From positions 11,811,843-11,875,842 of the forward strand of contig JAEMBT020000003.1 of the NCBI GenBank assembly GCA_018873245.2: a stretch of 64,000 bases of DNA. The letters run 5' to 3'. The position numbers and the translations under genes are program-made. The notes under the pieces were generated by a model, which worked only from the letters and a program-made list of their open reading frames with translations, was not told where the DNA came from and searched no databases. Positions 50,889-61,699 of this stretch are shown here, piece by piece; within the stretch, counting starts at the first letter, position 1; each line of letters opens with the position of its first letter. The DNA comes from Archegozetes longisetosus (taxonomy: Eukaryota; Arthropoda; Arachnida; Sarcoptiformes; Trhypochthoniidae).

Positions 50889-51133
50889 CAAAATTTTCCA
50901 AAGCATAAAAGTTTATTCAGTTATCAATAGTTTTGAACGCAACAGCAAATAGCTGTTTAAAATTATTATGAAATTAAGCTGAAAGAGTATGGCAAAATAA
51001 AAGTGTTTTTAGTTTAATATATGCTTTGAGTATCTTATTGAGGATGACACGGGAGTATATTCCAAATAATTATCAACAAAAAATTTCTTATAACATGATT
51101 CAATATACTTTCAGAATTAAATTACAAATTTAG

Positions 51134-51236
51134 GGCTGCATTTTGAAAACTTTGCAAAAATAGCATTATTGTGAAAGCATACAATAATAATGAATGGTTT
51201 GCAATCGCTCGAGAATATGACTCCTGGACTTATTTC
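51134..51236. repeat. Dispersed repeat, copy 2
   Basis: Relative of 25647-25775, with GGCTGCATTTTGAAAACTTT, AATGAATGGTTTGCAAT and CGCTCGAGAATAT in the same order. The two copies are clearly diverged. Confidence 0.55.
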
Positions 51237-52363
51237 ATTTAACAATAACTAATTGGCTAGATATAAAGAATTCAAAATGAAGGATCATAAACTTCATAAA
51301 TTCCATAAATCTCTTAATTATCAAGTATTTATTTTTCTATGAAGTATGACGGTCATTGAATTGAGTAACAGCTATTGAGAGGTTTAAATGAAAGACTTTG
51401 CAATGGATCGCTCTGTATTAAACTCATAAAATGCCGAGTCAGTTACATTTGTAATACCAATATTTATAATTTTTTCCCCAGTACTCCTTTATTTTGTTTT
51501 GTTTATATACAATAAAAATTGTTTAATAGACATAATAATTGTTATGAATACAACCACAAGATTCAATAATTTATTGCTTATTATCATTGATGCCCTGCCA
51601 GAAGATTGGGTTGGATCTGTGGTTGTCTGGGGACCGTAACTGTTGAACAGTCAATCTAGTTCAACTGAAGGTCAGAATCGAAATTTCGGTCACGCTTGGA
51701 CTTTTGGACTTAATGTAACCAGTTGAACTAAAAGTTGAGTACAATCTGTAGTTGTGGAGGTCACATCTCTAGAACATTCTTTTAAAATTTTATTCCGAAT
51801 TCAATAAAACTAATTGATAGGCTCTGATAGAAAGATTGTCCTAACAAGATGTTTTGAGTAGTTATTTTTTTAAGAAAGTGCACTACAATTTAATCTAAAT
51901 ATTGCTTTTAGAGATTATTTAAAAGATTTACTACGGCATTTCTCATATATTGCTGTAAGAGCCGCAGAGTTTTGCATTGAGTTAAAGTTAGGCCATACTG
52001 ATAAGGACTGAGCTGAACTTAGACTTTTAAAGTATTATTGCAGAGTGTCGTTTACGACAATGTGTGGTAGGTTCAGTACTAAAGCTTATTTGTCAGACTG
52101 AATGAAGTGAATTTAGCATTTTATTGAAACATATAGTGGTTCAAACTCATAAAGCATAGTGTTAACTATACGTATATTTTAATTATCACCTTGGAGTTTA
52201 TCTATGAATTAGTGTCTATGGAATGCTATTGGCTGTTACAGTAATCCATGGAACTATTGTCAATGACATTTTATGTAAAGTTGATTCAGAGATTCAAAAA
52301 CAATAGTATTAATTAAAAATACTATAAGTGGAAATGGATTCAAAGCAATTTTTAAAAGTTTAC

Positions 52364-52431
52364 AGAATATTAAGAATTCGATTCAGAATATTAAGAATTC
52401 GATTCAGAATATTAAGAATTCGATTCAGAAT
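52364..52431. repeat. 21-bp tandem repeat, three copies
   Basis: Units at 52364-52384, 52385-52405 and 52406-52426 are identical and begin AGAATATTAAGAATTCG; a partial fourth follows. The unit length is a multiple of three, which creates a misleading repetitive open frame. Confidence 0.95.
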
Positions 52432-53186
52432 AGAACTCAAGTATGATTCTTACATGAATCCTATTTGCAAAACATTCGAGATCTACACCATTATTACACG
52501 CCAAGTTTTCCGTACTTCGTCGTACCGAATTTTACCCTGCGAAACAAAATGAAAACTCGAGATTTTCAAAAGTACATCTGATAACAATAATTGACTTCAA
52601 ATAACTAATGGTTCTACCATCGAATGATTCGTAATAAATACCAACATTCGCAAAATTACTAGAACTACATTCTACGAGTTTCATACCTTAAGTAGGATTT
52701 GAGAAAAAGAATCAGTTTTTTGGATCAGTTGATAATTAAATCTTTGCTAATAATTTTATTATTGCTGAAAATGAACCATACATTGTAAGCATTACAAATA
52801 ACTGTATTTTGGGTCAGTTTCGGCATCAGAGTTGCGATTACCATTCATTTTGTTAAAGTTATTAAATACCAATAGTCAATTCCGGAGACAGTGCATTAGT
52901 TTTATTTCTCATGACTGAGAAGACATTGACATCTTTGATATCATTTATACTAACACAAATTTCAATTTACGGAAACTCATCTACCCAACTATCGACCTGA
53001 TTAGCGAAAGCATTGGGCACCTCTGCCTGATTTGTCTTCCAGTCGTAGCGTTATGAACTGAAGCACTTACTTAGTTTGGTCGAGATTAAAAGTGATAGCA
53101 TAGGCCTACCGTTGAACAATTAACATGAATTTGAAAAAATGTTCAGAGATTATACTAAAAATTGTTCAAAAACATTTGAAATAATA

Positions 53187-53713
53187 TTAGGTCGAACCAA
53201 AAGTTCCTGCCAACCCTTTTTATTCCTTGTTTATAAGGATGTTTCTCAAGATTCTTATTGAATAATATTCACCTATGTATTTACTATGTAATATTGAAGT
53301 TTCGCATAAATATCATTATTTTATCATGATTTTAATATTGGGAAATGTTTTTTGACAAAACTTCCTGAGAGTGTAACATTGCAAGACTAGAAGTGAAAAA
53401 TAAGGGCATTATATGTTATCGGAGGATACGCCAAGTAAAATCGCAAATCAACCTTGGATATAATAGCTTGCATAAAAGTCAAAAATAAAAAAATCACTTT
53501 TTTAAAAGGACTTTTGAAGGAAACTCATATGCTGCAATTCGGGGTGATTAACAAGAATCAAGAATTTTTTGGTATTATCTGACCCCTGGTAAACGATCTT
53601 AATTATAGGTGAATAACATGTTTATCTGATGATAAAAACCAACCTTTAGTATCTTTTAGTGTTTTTGAAATATTTGAAAAATAAAGTTGGCAAAGACTTT
53701 TGGTTCGACCTAA
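53187..53713. mobile_element. mariner-type MITE
   Basis: The terminal inverted repeats begin TTAGGTCGAACCAAAAGT at both ends and continue with a TGCCAAC match. TA lies immediately outside each end (53185-53186 and 53714-53715), the target duplication of Tc1/mariner elements, and the TTAGGT start is mariner-like. At 527 bp it has no intact transposase. Confidence 0.85.
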
Positions 53714-53734
53714 TATTTATGTCGGCAAGACATT

Positions 53735-54262
53735 TCATACTCCCATTACAGGTATATTCCCAACATTTGAATGTATTATCATTTTAATCGCAGATCTACC
53801 CCATGGAACCAAATAGAGGCTATCTGTACTCAGAAGCTCATTAGATAGTGGCAAATCATCTTTTAAAAATAAAATCGATAGTATTTTCGTCATGAGATTC
53901 ATAATAAATTCCAACACTGACGCATCTGCTTTAGGCTATAAAATAATGAAAAATGAAAAATATCTCAATGTTTTCATATAGTTTATACCGTAATGGATTT
54001 CACTATTTGTTTCATAAACGAAAGCTTGTATATCAAAAGGCGTAACACGGAACCGAATTTCATATTTTCCATGGATGAAAAACTTCAACAAAGTTAGAGG
54101 GTTATTTCTATTCTTTACTGGAAAGAACTTATAACTAAATTGAAGAGTTTTTAGCAATTTCAGCTTATTCCGACTTTCTTGAAAAGAGGGATAACAATAA
54201 TGAAAAATGATGTCATTAATTGGTTCAAAAATATTATAATTATTATGATAATCAGATAACAA
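53735..54262 (-). CDS. Possible two-part gene of unknown family
   Basis: A frame from 54262 (no ATG; open back to about 54305) encodes FEPINDIIFHYCYPSF, then FFIHGKYEIRFRVTPFDIQ and FVYETNSEIHY. It can be joined at G|GTATAAAC (53987) to an acceptor AAAG just above the second frame, which gives DASVLEFIMNLMTKILSILF and ends VGNIPVMGV at 53735. Phase is kept. The amino-acid texture is protein-like, but no family is recognised, there is no start codon, and the upstream part is missing. It could be a gene fragment or a chance pair of frames between two mobile elements. Confidence 0.3.
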
Positions 54263-54309
54263 ACGATTAAATGTGTTAGTAGTAACAAAAATTGTTATAG
54301 AGATGAAGC

Positions 54310-54640
54310 TTTATTTTAAAAAAGTGATTGAAATGTTTTGAATTTTTAATTCCGATTCCATTCAATTACATTGAGTTTTGAAATTTCAATTCCAATTGCA
54401 TTCCAAGGAATTGAAATGAAATTGATTCCATTGGTTCCAATAAAGCTTGATACAAAAATAGTTTTATTTATTTATATAGTATTGAATTACAATACAAAGC
54501 ATGCAACACATGAGTCATTATAGACTTCTGTGCTATTGATTGCGTTTGATTTTTTGCTTCTGTCCACAATTTTTGTGTTTTAAGAAATAATTGAAAGCAT
54601 TATTAACCGTTTACAGATCTAATTAGAAGTCTGCAACAGC
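54310..54640. other. AT-rich spacer with ATTCCAATT-type repeats
   Basis: Degenerate ATTCCATT/GGAATTGAAAT words at 54340-54440. It lies just beyond the 3' end of the Fanzor remnant, so it may contain the border of the carrying element, but no terminal repeat was found. Confidence 0.4.
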
Positions 54641-54643
54641 TAC

Positions 54644-54666
54644 AAAAGGTACCAAAAGTACCTTTT
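54644..54666 (-). ncRNA. Stem-loop just downstream of the Fanzor remnant (candidate guide-RNA scaffold or terminus)
   Basis: A perfect 9-bp stem, AAAAGGTAC (54644-54652) with GTACCTTTT (54658-54666), and a 5-nt loop. On the gene's strand it starts 28 nt after the last Fanzor stop codon (54695-54697). TnpB and Fanzor loci commonly encode their guide RNA at and beyond the 3' end of the gene, so the position is suggestive. The role is inference; a terminator-like or element-end hairpin is equally possible. Confidence 0.35.
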
Positions 54667-54694
54667 AACAAGTGAGCAGTCAACACAAAAAACG

Positions 54695-56613
54695 TCAACT
54701 TCCTCTTGAGAGGTTAACAGGAACTACTCCTGTTCTAACATAAGATAATGCTTTATATAATATATTTCTGGCTGCGTTGATGTCACGATTCTACACTTTT
54801 TTATAATTTGGGTAAACTCGAAAACGAAGTGGAGATTGTGATGTTTTGCACACTTCATAACAGTTTGAACATAATTTGGTCGTCCTGTACTCATCAGTCA
54901 AATACACCACATAATGTTCTCTTCTTCTCAACAGGGCTTCATATAACTTTTTCAGTAGTGCCTTCACGTATCCTTTGATGAATGGAGGCACTTTGCCATT
55001 TCCATACGCAATAAATGTTTTCTTGTTATTATTATTATCACTATTGTCACGATTATTGTCACTCTTCATCTTTTTCTTCTCTTCCCTCTTTTTCTTCATC
55101 TTCTTCCTCTTCCTCTTCTTCTTTATGCCTACGATTTGATTGGCTTTTTGGTCCAAAAATTTTTGTCAAAATAATTTTGTCCCATTTCAACTTTGAAACA
55201 ATTTTTCTCGTAAACGACTGTTGTAGCTTTTCAAAGTGTTTCAAAGTGAATTCGGTGTATAGCAGGTAATTATATCTTCTGCTGATCACAATCTTGGCCT
55301 CTTGTTCGATTTTTTCGCGATCATTTCTTACAGTGGTCAAGATATCTTCTGTCAATGATTGTAACTTCTCCTTTCGCTGAAACTGTTTTGTGTGGTACCG
55401 AAATGAACTTTTGTACAAATGATTTTTTTCATCCTTGATCATACCAAACATGTTCTTGCTCCAGGATCTAGACCAACGAAACTTGAAAATTCATTATTCA
55501 TTAGTTGAGTCCTCAAACTGTCGAGTTGTTGTTTTGAATCAGGCTCTTTTCTCGCTCTTCTTAACATATGTACTGAAACGTTTATCTCATCTGTTGAGAA
55601 CGAACCAGCAAAGTACTTGTCTTGTCTAACATTCTCAAATTTTTCAATATTAAAGAACTGCCTTCAATAATCTTTGGTTTTTGATCTAAAGGTGGTCTCG
55701 TTTCTATCTTCTTTGTCCTTAATGAGTTTCAGTGAAGATAACAATTCAAATAGTCCATCAGCGTTGTATAAAATGTTTTCTCCCAAATGAAAATACGGGG
55801 AACAGATTGAAAGACTGCACTTTTGATGATCTTCTGGTTTGTCTTCATGTCTAAAGTTATTGAAGAATTTTTGCAGATTGAATAAGAAGGTGATGTAATC
55901 CTACCACTTTGCTTCGAGGTGTAAAAACGTGTAGTCATCTGTCAAGTTGAATTCCCTCTTGAAGACATTTAGATTTTGGTCAATTATTGGGTCGTTTCCA
56001 CTGTCTGGTCTCTGTTGTCCAAATAGAGTCTTCAATATATTTTGTAGAGAGCTTTTGTCCAAATTCGGAAACCTTAGCTTGAAGTATCGCTAAACTCTTG
56101 AGTACATTGGATGAATGATGTTATTTTTTATGTTCGTCTGCAGAGTTTTCGCAGCATTCTGTATAATCTGGGACCTTAATGTGCAGTTGTAATAGTGATC
56201 GTTGCCTCTGATTCTTCTTCTTAGATCCCTGTATTCTTCATCCAATGGTCTTTTGCCTTGAAGCTGATAGAAAAAGTTCAAAATGTCTGGCGTCTTGTCT
56301 TCTAAATTCGATCCAGATTCCAGTAGCTTGCAGTAGTGGAAGTTGATTAGAATGGAAACTTCAGACATCAGTGACGATACTTCCAAAACATCGTTGGTTA
56401 TCCCCGAGATGAGACGAGAGTGATGATCTTGGTCTTCTTGAATTTTCTTACAAAACTTATTTAGCCCACATTTAATTGTATAAGTTTCTGTGTCGAATTC
56501 GATATCGTTTATCCTTAATTTTTGTGGAGGAAGTAATTGTCGCATTTGCGACTAGATCTTCGACTATGTCCAATTTTGCCACACGAATTACAATATGGAG
56601 TTTTCTCAACCAT
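54695..56613 (-). pseudogene. Fanzor (eukaryotic TnpB-like RNA-guided nuclease) pseudogene
   Basis: Intact Fanzors are RuvC-type, RNA-guided DNA nucleases carried by eukaryotic transposons. From ATG 56613 the reading is: a zinc knuckle, CNSCGKIGHSRRSSRKC; a slip; a long N-terminal region in one frame (56545 to about 55440) interrupted by TAG at 56090 and 55901 and TGA at 55664, containing NFHYCKLLESG and KYFAGSFSTDEINVSVHM; then RuvC-I FVGLDPGARTCLV with its Asp codon at 55466-55468. After a second slip come YNYLLYTEFTLKHFEKLQ and a Lys/Glu-rich purine tract with a third slip, then FIAYGNGKVPPFIKG, DEYRTTKLCSNC (first half of the zinc ribbon), VYPNYKKV, a TAG at 54791, and RuvC-III NRDINAARNIL. 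The second CxxC pair reads Y-P-N-Y. No introns are needed. About 620 codons in all. It cannot encode an active enzyme as read. Confidence 0.88.
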
Positions 56614-57660
56614 CCTAGATCATAAGATAAAAACTTGCATTAAAACTAACTTTATACTAAATAGTCTAGATAAAGAAACCGGATTATCTAAATAGTCTTC
56701 TATTATTCCTACTATTTCTCGCCTAAATTTAGTTTTTATCTAATTATAATTTATTTTACTACAGTATTCAGCCCTAAAAAATTCCTAACTGCTATTAAAA
56801 TTTTATCTAAGATCTAATTTAGCTCTAAATCAGAGTAAATTATTTGTCTTGAGTTGTCCAATTGATTCCTAGGCGATGACTAGGGCCGACTCTTAAACTA
56901 TTAGACTCACAGGTCCGGAGCTCTTGCGTATGCAATGCTTTTACCCAGAGCGAGAGCTAATTGTGTTTAATTATCGGCAAAGTGACCTTCGTTGATAAGA
57001 TCAGCAGTGCATGACTGTTGGAGTTTGCGTTCGTGTTTGTGTAATATTAGAACTTGTTGGGAGCACTCGACAATTAACACTACTTCAACAAGTTATGGTG
57101 TAGGGAGGACAATATATTTAAATAGAAAGGATCTGAAATAAATTTGACAGCACTGATGACTTTTCATCGATTTCTGACACCTTTTATATTAATTTTGGGC
57201 AAAGGGTTTACTTTTGCCCAATTAGAAACAGGCGTCATATGCACAAGTTCAATAAAAGTTTAGAGGGATTTGCGCTCAGGACACTGTTTTGATGACTCAG
57301 TTAAAGTGAAAAGAGAATAGCTTTTAAAAGTTAATCTGGTGTTTATTTGAATTTGTGAAGTTGTCTCAATATTTAACTAAAACGAAAAAGGGATTAAGTT
57401 TTAAAGAATAAACAGGTGCTTGTTTTAAGTGCGAGTATGTGTACACTCGAGAAATTAAGTCACAATATAATTGATAAGAAATAAAGACTTTAACCTTTTA
57501 TCTAATCTGATATACGGTCTTATCAAAAAAGTAAAAAGTTGAGTATCACGAAAAGACTCTTTTCGTAAAATATTAAACACTTTGTGCATATTTTTGCTAA
57601 AAAGCATGTCATTTCGATAAAACAAAACATGCAATTTCTTAATAATGTGCACTGAGCTAT
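56614..57660. other. Region upstream of the Fanzor remnant
   Basis: No gene recognised. GC rises slightly at 56870-57010 (for example GGTCCGGAGCTCTTGCG), as if part of the carrying element. No inverted repeat matching the 54.3-54.6 kb side was found. Confidence 0.4.
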
Positions 57661-57664
57661 TAGT

Positions 57665-57815
57665 CAGCCAGTCACTGAAATTGAACGCAATCAAATCATT
57701 ATGATTTTAGAAAGAGGTATAAAATATAAAGATATCGCGCGCTTTAACTTTAGACTATAAAACTGTTTGAAACGAGCTCAAAGGTTTGATCAAACAGGTG
57801 ATATTAAGGTCAAGT
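57665..57815 (+). pseudogene. Tc1/mariner transposase N-terminal HTH fragment
   Basis: About 50 codons on the plus strand read QPVTEIERNQIIMILERG, IKYKDIARFNF, a TAA stop, then NCLKRAQRFDQTGDIK in the same frame. The ER(N/G)QIIxLxxxGxxxxxIA...RFxxTG layout is the paired helix-turn-helix DNA-binding domain of Tc1-like transposases. The catalytic domain is absent. It lies 1 kb from the start of the Fanzor remnant and is divergently oriented; Tc1/mariner elements are among known Fanzor carriers, so a shared origin is possible but unproven. Confidence 0.7.
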
Positions 57816-57819
57816 TATT

Positions 57820-59173
57820 TTTTGAAAATTTTTGTTAAAATCGAATGAGTAATGCATGTGGCGAAACAATTAATCTGTCACAGATGTCTTTGGGTCATAT
57901 ACTAAATATTTGTGATATATTTAATTGATTAATCAATTTAAATCTCCTAAGAATTTGATTTTTAAAATATCTATGTGTGTTCTATAAAGCAATCTGTTTG
58001 GTCTCATTATCTTTATTATTAGGAGATAAGTTACAAAAACATTAAAATAACTCGTGCATACTAGTATTGATGATACTACAATGCAAAGCTAGTTTAAGTT
58101 TCTAATAAATTAAGAAAATTTGTCCAATTAGTGTCGTTGAGGTTAAATTTTTAGTTGATGAGTCGAAAAACTTTTAAAATGTTAATTAGGCTAGGAACTA
58201 AAAATTGACGGAAAAGTTTCAATTCTGCTGATTTAAATAAATTGGAGAATTGTTTTTTGATTTTCTCATACCTATAAATATAGGCATAAAAATTTTCACA
58301 AATTTTCATCATTCCAGTAATAAGTCATTACTCAGATGAATGTTCGAAAAGTAATAGTAAATAGTTGACCATGTTTTATATGATGACGTGACTAATTTAA
58401 GTTATTGCATATAATAAAAATATGACCAATACTGCTGAAAGATTTACTAAATTGATTAGGATCCAATAATGATTGATGGGTATACTTTATTTTTTGTTTT
58501 CTCATTTATATTCTGTATTCGAGCTAAAGAGTAATTGTTCATCAAATAGTTTTGAGTTATTTAAGTAAAAATTGAGAAATTAAGTAAAATTTAAGGACTA
58601 ATTATCAATGTTGAGCTGTTAAAATACTATATGAATCAAAAAGCATTTGATGCGTTCAATATTATTTTTCTTAATGTGTATAATTGTTCTAAGATATGAT
58701 TTATGAATGTATCATTAAATTAGACTCAACAACTTTAAACTTTAAAGCTTTTACCTTATCTTTTATATACATAAAAGCTTTCGTATCACGATTTTAATGA
58801 ACCATATTTAAAGATAGATTCTCTTATTCTAAAATTTTAAAGAATGCTATTGTAATGCCTTATTTGACCATTCGTTCAAATACTCGTTGGAATTGTTAAC
58901 ATTTAAGAAAAATCATTTTACATTTTATCAAATTCTATATTCAGCTATGCAAAGTATATTGAGTTAGAACAAAGCTTTAAAAGTAAATAGCCAATCAAGT
59001 CATAAGGTTTATTATAACTAAATAAATACGAGTACAATTAGTTAAGAAGATTGATAAGTTTATGAATTATAGATTTATTTAGACACTTGATAAACATTAA
59101 GAATTAACTAATCGATCATAATATCAACAGAGAAAGCTTTAGCTTAAAATAGCTTTTTTGTAACACAAACAAA
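57820..59173. other. Intergenic region
   Basis: AT-rich, no gene or repeat structure recognised. Confidence 0.4.
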
Positions 59174-61642
59174 TTACGATTGATGTATTGGAATCCTTTC
59201 ATTTTTGTCGAAATTGTATCTGAAAGTTCTTTTGTATCGAATTCCTTCTCTCGCCTGACGGCAGTCTTCGTAAAGACCGAGCACTGCATTTAAGGTTACT
59301 CCATTGAGACGGGCCAACGTTTTTAGTTCTCCTTTTTGGATTAAGAAAATATAAAAGATTGCAAAATTCTTTTTATATGTCTGCAAAAATAATTCCAGTT
59401 TATTGTACAGTGTGAATATTTTTAAAAATCTGGGCCTTAGGTTTAAGACTGAAACATTAAAAGATGCACAGCTTGTTTAGTTCAGATATGTTGGAAAAGT
59501 CCGAAAATGATGGGTAAGGAGTAGATTTTGGAGGGGAAAGTTGCAAAACTCATAGAAATATATTAGGAGATAAAATATGATTTAGCTGCTCACAGTCCAT
59601 TGATAAGGAAACTGAAAAACTTTAGAATGACTGAAAACCAGAGTTTAAGCATTGTAGTAATAGCATTGACACCTCAAACAACAAAAGATGCTCTTTTAAA
59701 ACCATGAATAAATAGTAAATAAAAGAACGATGAAAATAAGTCTATGGGATTCTGGCTATCCATACACCCGGGATCTCATGATATATTTTAATAGAGGTCA
59801 TCATCCTGATCAAAATTGTCAATGGACCCACCTCTGTATAACTAATAGTTTATCCGCTATATGTCCTTAAAGTAAACGCTTAAAATGAATCTTCAATTTT
59901 CTCTATGGATATTATAGATATCGAAAAACGGGTTTCATAATTGTAATCAGCGTTAAATTCTACATCGAAATCATATATCTTATAATAAAAAATCCTAAAG
60001 TGAAAAAATTATACATAAAATATTTAAAGTCGAATATCTCGAAAAGTATTCGATATAAAAAATTTGGATTTCATATTTGGAATCAGCGTTAAAATATACA
60101 TATAGATCAGTTGAAAAGTAAATTTATAAAATAATGAGTTTCATCCTGCCATCCATACGGGGGATGGAGCTGAAAAATCTGCTCTTATGAAATCACGGTT
60201 CAACCAAGCGAACACACTCGCGTCACTTGTCGCCGCCACTTTAGGGGTGTTGAGTGGGGGCGGAGGGTGGGGTCTCCACCTATGCATTAATGTATCAATA
60301 ATAACAAATAATTACATCTTATATTATATAATTGATAGCCGGGGTTTGTTAAACTTCTTTGTTATTTGATAATACTTTTAATTTTGATCTGTACGCTCAG
60401 CTATATTTCCGAATTTAAGCATATTTCAAGGAAAAAAGCTGTCATTAAGGCATAAGTTGTGACTTCATTTAATTGTTGGACTCTTACAACTGGCAGAATA
60501 ATATAGTGATAAGTAGCTAATGTCTTATCGCCAAGTTATATTTAACTTACAAGTTATTACTGAACTTTTTAGTGCTTTTAAATATGAACTTCATATATTG
60601 TATTCTCTCCCTGTCTCTCATAAATGATTTCATATATTACTATTAAAACTCATTTTTAGAAATTTTTATGACTAATTTATATATCAGATATATTCATAAA
60701 AGTAGAAACAGTATAAAATGAGTGATTTGCATTAGAGCATGAACTTTTTGTAAAAATTAGTTCCCAACTCAACCCGAGCCCAATGTCCATTATTCCAATC
60801 CATCCCATCCCTGAACATACTTCGCTTTGCCAACCCATCCCAACTTAAAAACACTCAAATACACAAGTTTCACTAATGCAAATCAAAATTAGAGAGAACA
60901 AATAGCATTTTGTCAACATTTTCAGGGTTCAATGACGAGCGTGTATTAGTTAATGTTAAATTAGCACAATTAAGATTTCTCTCGCTTGATAAATTAGAAG
61001 CAGAAAACTTTTAAAACTTTATTCCATTTCATCCCGTATGGTCCCGAGATGCTCTGCAGGGATCCCAACCTATCCTGAATAGAGTTTTTCAAGTCCAACC
61101 TATTCCAACCCTAATTCGAAATGGGTTGGGTTGGAATTCCCATAGGTTCGGGACCTAAAGTTATACTCTAATTTGCGTACTAAACAAATGATTATTAGTT
61201 CACTCATTCATTCACTCTATGCTAAAGTCAAGCTAAAAGTTTGATAATCATATCAAAAGTAGGATTTGTTCTAAACTTTTAGTAATTGTGATTCGCTTTT
61301 GATTTAAAAGTGCCTTCAATGCTATTACGTTCACAATCTTAAACCTGAGGCCCTTCTTCGAAGAAGAATGTTCAATATACTATAAGTTGCTACATGAAAG
61401 AATGAAAGGTTATTTTCTATTATTCTATTTTCTATTGATTCAGAATAAAATCTTCTAGTACATTCACAGATTTTAGTTAAAAAATGAGTAATTAATGTAA
61501 ATTATTGTTTTTATCTATAGTTCTTACCTCCTGCCAGTTCAACTGCGCCCCAAAATTCATGGCACTCTTCTTTAGTTGGATATGCATTCAACGATGAGAT
61601 CATGAATAGCAAAAAGAATGATAATACAATAATTGAACGCAT
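59174..61642 (-). CDS. Small secreted protein, family member A (2 exons)
   Basis: Exon 1, 61642-61528, encodes a signal peptide (MRSIIVLSFFLLFMISSLNA) and the start of the mature chain, YPTKEECHEFWGAVELAG, ending at donor GTAAGA. Exon 2, 59331-59174, continues GELKTLARLNGVTLNAVL, GLYEDCRQAREGIRYKRTF and ends IPIHQS. The product is 90 residues with two cysteines in the mature part, which could form one disulfide. The second exon is clearly paralogous to the exon at 63213-63026 (shared pattern GV-x7-L-LYE-C-x2-A-EGIR-K). The intron of 2.2 kb contains repeat-like DNA. A TATA box lies at 61679-61686. No named family is recognised; secreted, possibly a saliva, allergen or antimicrobial-type protein. 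Confidence 0.82.
59332..61527 (-). other. Intron of secreted protein A with repeat-like inserts
   Basis: Includes a pair of related blocks (about 59920-59985 and 60030-60110) each holding a TCGAAAA...TTTCATA...AATCAGCGTTAAA pattern, then a GC-rich patch at 60190-60285 and a CCAACCC/GGGTTGG-rich stretch at 60765-61150. These look like pieces of mobile elements, not host sequence, but no coding region or clear ends were found. Confidence 0.5.
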
Positions 61643-61678
61643 TGTCGAATAGGTCTAATGTTTTAGATTCTTATAAGT

Positions 61679-61686
61679 TTTTTATA
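61679..61686 (-). promoter_or_regulatory. TATA box of secreted protein A
   Basis: TATAAAAA on the minus strand, 37 bp upstream of the ATG at 61642; transcription would start only a few bases before the start codon. Confidence 0.5.
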
Positions 61687-61699
61687 TCAAAGAAATATA

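Larger units (their letters stand above)
50889..53184. other. Intergenic region with repeats
   Basis: Holds copy 2 of the dispersed repeat (51134-51236) and a three-unit 21-bp tandem repeat (52364-52431). No gene recognised. Confidence 0.45.

Noticed and set aside
52328-52552. Frame encoding repeated RILRIRF units
   Set aside because: Created by the 21-bp tandem repeat, whose unit length is a multiple of three.
54644-54666. Hairpin read as a Helitron 3' end carrying the Fanzor
   Set aside because: No CTRR terminus follows the hairpin on the relevant strand and no TC start was found at the other side.
54695-56613. Fanzor breaks explained as introns
   Set aside because: Stops and slips fall inside conserved blocks without matching GT..AG pairs that would remove them.
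60765-61150. CCAACCC/GGGTTGG stretch as a terminal-inverted-repeat element
   Set aside because: The words are degenerate and ends cannot be placed; kept only as a repeat note in the intron.
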